Shown here in pieces: positions 61,257 through 64,000 of a stretch of DNA of 64,000 bases (positions are counted from its first letter, which is position 1; the number at the start of each line of letters is the position of its first letter). The translations under genes and the position numbers were made by a program. This stretch comes from Rhizobium mayense. Its GTDB lineage: Bacteria > Pseudomonadota > Alphaproteobacteria > Rhizobiales > Rhizobiaceae. The stretch covers positions 62,001 through 126,000 of the forward strand of contig NZ_JARFYM010000004.1 in assembly GCF_030272705.1 (NCBI RefSeq). The letters run 5' to 3'. The notes beneath the pieces were generated by a model that saw only the letters and a program-made list of their open reading frames with translations, was not told the origin of the DNA and ran no database searches.

Positions 61257-62073
61257 CCCAGGGCAAGAAGAGCTAGCAAGCAGCCGCGACAGCAAGAAAA
61301 AGAAAAACAAAAACTATGAAAAGGAGATCGGCAAGCTGCAGGTCGAACTCGCGCATCTGCAAGCTTGGATCAAAAGCTCCGGCGCCCGTATCGTGATCAT
61401 ATTCGAGGGCCGCGACGCCGCCGGCAAGGGCGGCATGATCAAGCGCATCACCGAACGCGTCAGTCCGCGGGTGTTTCGGGTGGTCGCGTTACCTGCCCCC
61501 AATGATCGGGAGAAATCGCAGATCTACATGCAACGCTATATCGCCCATCTTCCGGCAGCAGGAGAGGTCGTGATCTTCGACCGTAGCTGGTACAACCGCC
61601 CCGGCGTCGAGCGCGTGATGGGCTTCGTTCCGGACAAGAGAGCCCGTCGGTTCCTCGAACTCACTCCTCGTTTCGAGGCCGCGATCGTCGAGAGCGGCAT
61701 CGTTCTGCTCAAGTATTTCCTCACCGTCAGCGAAGAGGAACAGGAACGCCGTTTCCGCCGAAGAATCGACGACCCGATGCGGCAATGGAAGCTCAGTCCC
61801 ATGGACGTGGAGTCCTATCGTCGCTGGTGGGATTACTCGCGTGCCTACGACGAGATGCTCCGAATGACCGACAGTGAGCATGCTCCATGGTGGATCGTCC
61901 CATCGGATGACAAGAAGCGGGCGCGGATCAATTGCATCTCGCATATTCTCAAGTCGATCCCCTACGAGCGCGTAAAATTCGACAAGCCGGATTTGGGCAA
62001 GCGGCAGAAGCGGCCGGCGAACTACGTCGAAGACGAGAGCGTTCGCCATGTCGTGCCCGATGTCGTCTGGTAG
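61240..62073 (+). CDS. ppk2: polyphosphate kinase 2 (PPK2)
   Basis: 277 residues with a Lys-rich N-terminus (SRDSKKKKNKNYEKEIGK). Walker A GRDAAGKGG at 57-65 and FDRSWYNRPGVERVMGF at 113 onward; C-terminal DDKKRARINCISHILKSIPYE. Begins within the end of the SulP gene, giving coupled translation. Paralogue of the PPK2 at 42793-43710. Confidence 0.94.
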   Translation: MNKASDPGQEELASSRDSKKKKNKNYEKEIGKLQVELAHLQAWIKSSGARIVIIFEGRDAAGKGGMIKRITERVSPRVFRVVALPAPNDREKSQIYMQRYIAHLPAAGEVVIFDRSWYNRPGVERVMGFVPDKRARRFLELTPRFEAAIVESGIVLLKYFLTVSEEEQERRFRRRIDDPMRQWKLSPMDVESYRRWWDYSRAYDEMLRMTDSEHAPWWIVPSDDKKRARINCISHILKSIPYERVKFDKPDLGKRQKRPANYVEDESVRHVVPDVVW

Positions 62074-62158
62074 GTCGTGGGTCAGCCAGGCGAACGCCAA
62101 GTTCATGAGCACGCGACGGGGTTCAGCGTTCTAATGGAAAGTAGCGGGGGTAGCGCCA

Positions 62159-63283
62159 ATGCATGACGACTACTACAAAAACGAGGCCGCTGGCGACGTC
62201 CAGCCAAGCCACGCCTCGACCGACGCGCGCATAAGCGATTTCATCCGATTTGGCATCATCGGCCTCTTCGCTTATTGGTCCTTCACGGTCATTGCGCCCT
62301 TCATCTCGATCATTGCCTGGGCCGCGATACTGGCAATCGCTCTTTTTCCGCTCTTTCGTCTGCTCACGGCGCTTCTGGGCGGCCACGGTGTAATTGCTGC
62401 AACCGTAATCGTGATCGCATGCCTGGTTGTCATCATCGCGCCGCTGGCGGCGATCGTGTTCAGCTTTGCCGACGCGACACAGGGGTTCCTAACCGGCATG
62501 AAAGAGGGAACGATTGCGTTGCCGGCCGCTCCTGAAGGCTTGAGAAATTGGACTCCATTCGGCGAGCGCCTTTACCAAGCGTGGAACTACGCCGTAGCCA
62601 ATTTCGCGGCGATGCTGAAGCAATTCCAGGAGCCCATACGGCAAATGGCCGGCGTCATCCTTGAGAGGACGGCGGCTTTCGGAAGCAATGTGCTTAGCTT
62701 CATTGCGTCCGTATTGCTGTGCGGCTTCTTCCTGGTCGCAAGAACCCGGCTGACGACGGCAGTTAACATCGTTGCAATGAGGGTCGGGGGGAAAAGAGGC
62801 GCCGACTTTGTCCAGCTCGCGGGCATGACGGTGCGCAATGTTTCCCGGGGAGTCATTGGTATAGCATTGTTGCAGACGCTGCTCTGCGGCCTGTTGTTCG
62901 TGCTGTTCGACGTCCCGGCACGCGGAGCGCTGACCTTCGTCGTTTTCATATTGTGCATCGTACAAATAGGGCCAGGCCTCGTGCTGTTGCCCCTGGTTGT
63001 TTGGGCCTGGTTCACCTGGACATTCTCCGATGCGTTGCTGTTTACGCTTCTTTCGGTACCGATCACCGTTCTCGATAATTTCCTGAAGCCAATCTTGATC
63101 TCGCGCGGCTTGTCCACCCCCATGTCGGTCATCCTGCTGGGTGTCATCGGAGGGGCTTTGTCGCATGGCCTGGTTGGCTTGTTTCTCGGGCCGGTCGTTC
63201 TCGGCGTCTTCTACGATCTGCTGGCTGCCTGGGCGAACCCGGCTCCACGTTCCGACGATAAACCCGCTGTGGCCCCGGTTTGA
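62159..63283 (+). CDS. AI-2E family transporter (membrane permease)
   Basis: 374 residues with six to eight membrane helices (VIAPFISIIAWAAILAIALFPLF; GVIAATVIVIACLVVIIAPL), a central loop with FGERLYQAWNYAVANFAAMLKQ and a C-terminal LKPILISRGLSTPMSVILLGVIGG typical of the family. GGGGG precedes the ATG. Family members export autoinducer-2 or act as Na+/H+ antiporters; role not fixed here. 86 bases after the PPK2 gene, probably one operon with SulP and PPK2. Confidence 0.9.
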   Translation: MHDDYYKNEAAGDVQPSHASTDARISDFIRFGIIGLFAYWSFTVIAPFISIIAWAAILAIALFPLFRLLTALLGGHGVIAATVIVIACLVVIIAPLAAIVFSFADATQGFLTGMKEGTIALPAAPEGLRNWTPFGERLYQAWNYAVANFAAMLKQFQEPIRQMAGVILERTAAFGSNVLSFIASVLLCGFFLVARTRLTTAVNIVAMRVGGKRGADFVQLAGMTVRNVSRGVIGIALLQTLLCGLLFVLFDVPARGALTFVVFILCIVQIGPGLVLLPLVVWAWFTWTFSDALLFTLLSVPITVLDNFLKPILISRGLSTPMSVILLGVIGGALSHGLVGLFLGPVVLGVFYDLLAAWANPAPRSDDKPAVAPV

Positions 63284-63376
63284 GGTCTGCAGTGATCAAG
63301 ACGATCTCTGATCACATTACCACCGGCTCTTTCCGGATATGGTCATCTTGGCATGACCACCTTCACGACGACGGCG

Positions 63377-63682
63377 CTACGACTTGGGCCGGTCGGCCGG
63401 CCGTCTCAACACCACGACGTTCGAGTGACGGATCGCTTCGTGTATCTCGTTTACAAGAGCCTCGACGAGATCGGCGTATTCCTGTCGTCGCGCCTCACGT
63501 ACACTTTCCGGTAAGCGGTCGACATGGGCGAGCGTTTCCATGGCTGCGGCCAAATCTTCACACATGCTGCGAAAGGTTTCGTCGATGTTGAGAAGCTGTT
63601 GTACTCGGATGACGTCGTCAGGGAACCGTATCCCTAGAATTGCGAGGGCGGACAAATGCGCTGAATTGTTCTCTTCCGACAT
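63377..63682 (-). CDS. small hypothetical protein
   Basis: 101 residues with GGGGGGA upstream. Helical throughout: LSALAILGIRFPDDVIRVQQLLNIDETFRSMCEDLAAAMETL and SVREARRQEYADLVEALVNEIHEAI. Cytoplasmic; no family recognised. Convergent with the AI-2E-family gene and divergent from the partial gene at 63810. Confidence 0.65.
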   Translation of the reverse strand: MSEENNSAHLSALAILGIRFPDDVIRVQQLLNIDETFRSMCEDLAAAMETLAHVDRLPESVREARRQEYADLVEALVNEIHEAIRHSNVVVLRRPADRPKS

Positions 63683-63809
63683 TATCCCCCCCTACCCATC
63701 ATGCGCGCGTCATAAAGATTGAGACATTATATTGGCACCACTTAAATTAGAGGTGTAATATACGGGAACATACGAGGGCACAGACGCCGAAAAGGCGCGA
63801 GGGGACACA

Positions 63810-64000
63810 ATGCAAAGTGCGCGAGTAAGCGGCGGGGAGAGCGCGTCGTCTCCCCAAATCTCGGAAATCAGAGAACAACTTGAGCGGATCCTTGCAAGTG
63901 ACGAGTTTCTCGCACCCGAGCGGGGCCGCAGGTTCCTGGAATATGTCGTTGAGGAGACGCTGGCGGGGCGTGCGGACTACCTCAAGGCCTATACGATCGC
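63810..64000 (+). CDS. partial N-terminus, adenylate-cyclase/winged-helix-like protein
   Basis: Open to the window end (63 codons). RRFLEYVVEETLAGRADYLKAYTIA is the conserved N-terminal segment (RFLxFVVEExLAGRxxxLKxYTIA type) of rhizobial proteins annotated as adenylate cyclase or TPR/winged-helix proteins. GAGG precedes the ATG. The catalytic part lies outside the window. Confidence 0.65.
   Translation, partial: MQSARVSGGESASSPQISEIREQLERILASDEFLAPERGRRFLEYVVEETLAGRADYLKAYTI

Noticed and set aside
1..64000. tRNA, rRNA, CRISPR arrays, insertion sequences, attachment sites or replication origins
   Set aside because: None recognised: no regularly spaced repeat-spacer array, no transposase frame with terminal repeats and no repABC or dnaA genes.

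Overview
The window is GC-rich DNA from an alphaproteobacterium, most likely Rhizobiaceae (Rhizobium, Sinorhizobium or Agrobacterium type). This is inferred from gene content: several RbsABC/MalFGK-type sugar importers with their own regulators, a FixL/FixJ-like signalling cluster, dodecin, Lrp-controlled tyrosine catabolism and the DUF2950/DUF3300 pair. No replication genes, rRNA, tRNA, CRISPR array, transposase or phage gene was seen, so chromosome, chromid and megaplasmid cannot be told apart. All functional names rest on motif and family recognition by eye; no database search was run.

Layout. 1-1.6 kb: end of a ribose-type ABC importer plus dodecin. 1.7-10.3 kb: an aldo/keto reductase, then a sugar-acid module (LysR regulator, MFS transporter, mandelate racemase/muconate-lactonizing-type enzyme) and a three-subunit molybdenum aldehyde oxidoreductase in PaoABC order. 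10.7-13.7 kb: 5-formyl-THF cyclo-ligase, an ECF sigma factor, a DUF4142 protein, a cupredoxin and a small membrane protein. 13.8-20.6 kb: a LacI regulator converging on a six-gene minus-strand sugar operon (aldolase, Gfo/Idh/MocA dehydrogenase, D-lyxose-isomerase-like protein, PfkB kinase, SDR, zinc dehydrogenase) whose promoter has two identical 19-bp LacI-type sites. 21.6-27.5 kb: DHDPS-like aldolase, GntR regulator and a complete MalEFGK-type importer. 27.7-32.9 kb: a second ribose-type importer with two permease domains fused in one protein, plus an SDR.

33.1-35.1 kb holds the least explained module: a 173-aa protein of unknown family overlapping by 4 bp a 470-aa P-loop ATPase, behind an AT-rich promoter. 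35.2-42.1 kb is phenylalanine/tyrosine degradation (maiA, fahA, hmgA, hppD, phhA) with two Lrp/AsnC regulators; together these convert Phe to fumarate and acetoacetate except for the Tyr aminotransferase and the pterin-recycling step.

42.3-64 kb is a stress and envelope region: two PPK2 polyphosphate kinases, a Na+/H+ antiporter, a PAS histidine kinase with a stand-alone receiver and a FixJ-like regulator, an Rrf2 regulator with a long palindrome over its start codon, a CDF-like protein beside a ChrB-domain protein, a glycosyltransferase, a Ser-rich EF-hand protein, the DUF2950/DUF3300 pair, then SulP transporter, PPK2 and AI-2E-family transporter in series. The window ends inside a gene whose start resembles rhizobial adenylate-cyclase/winged-helix proteins.
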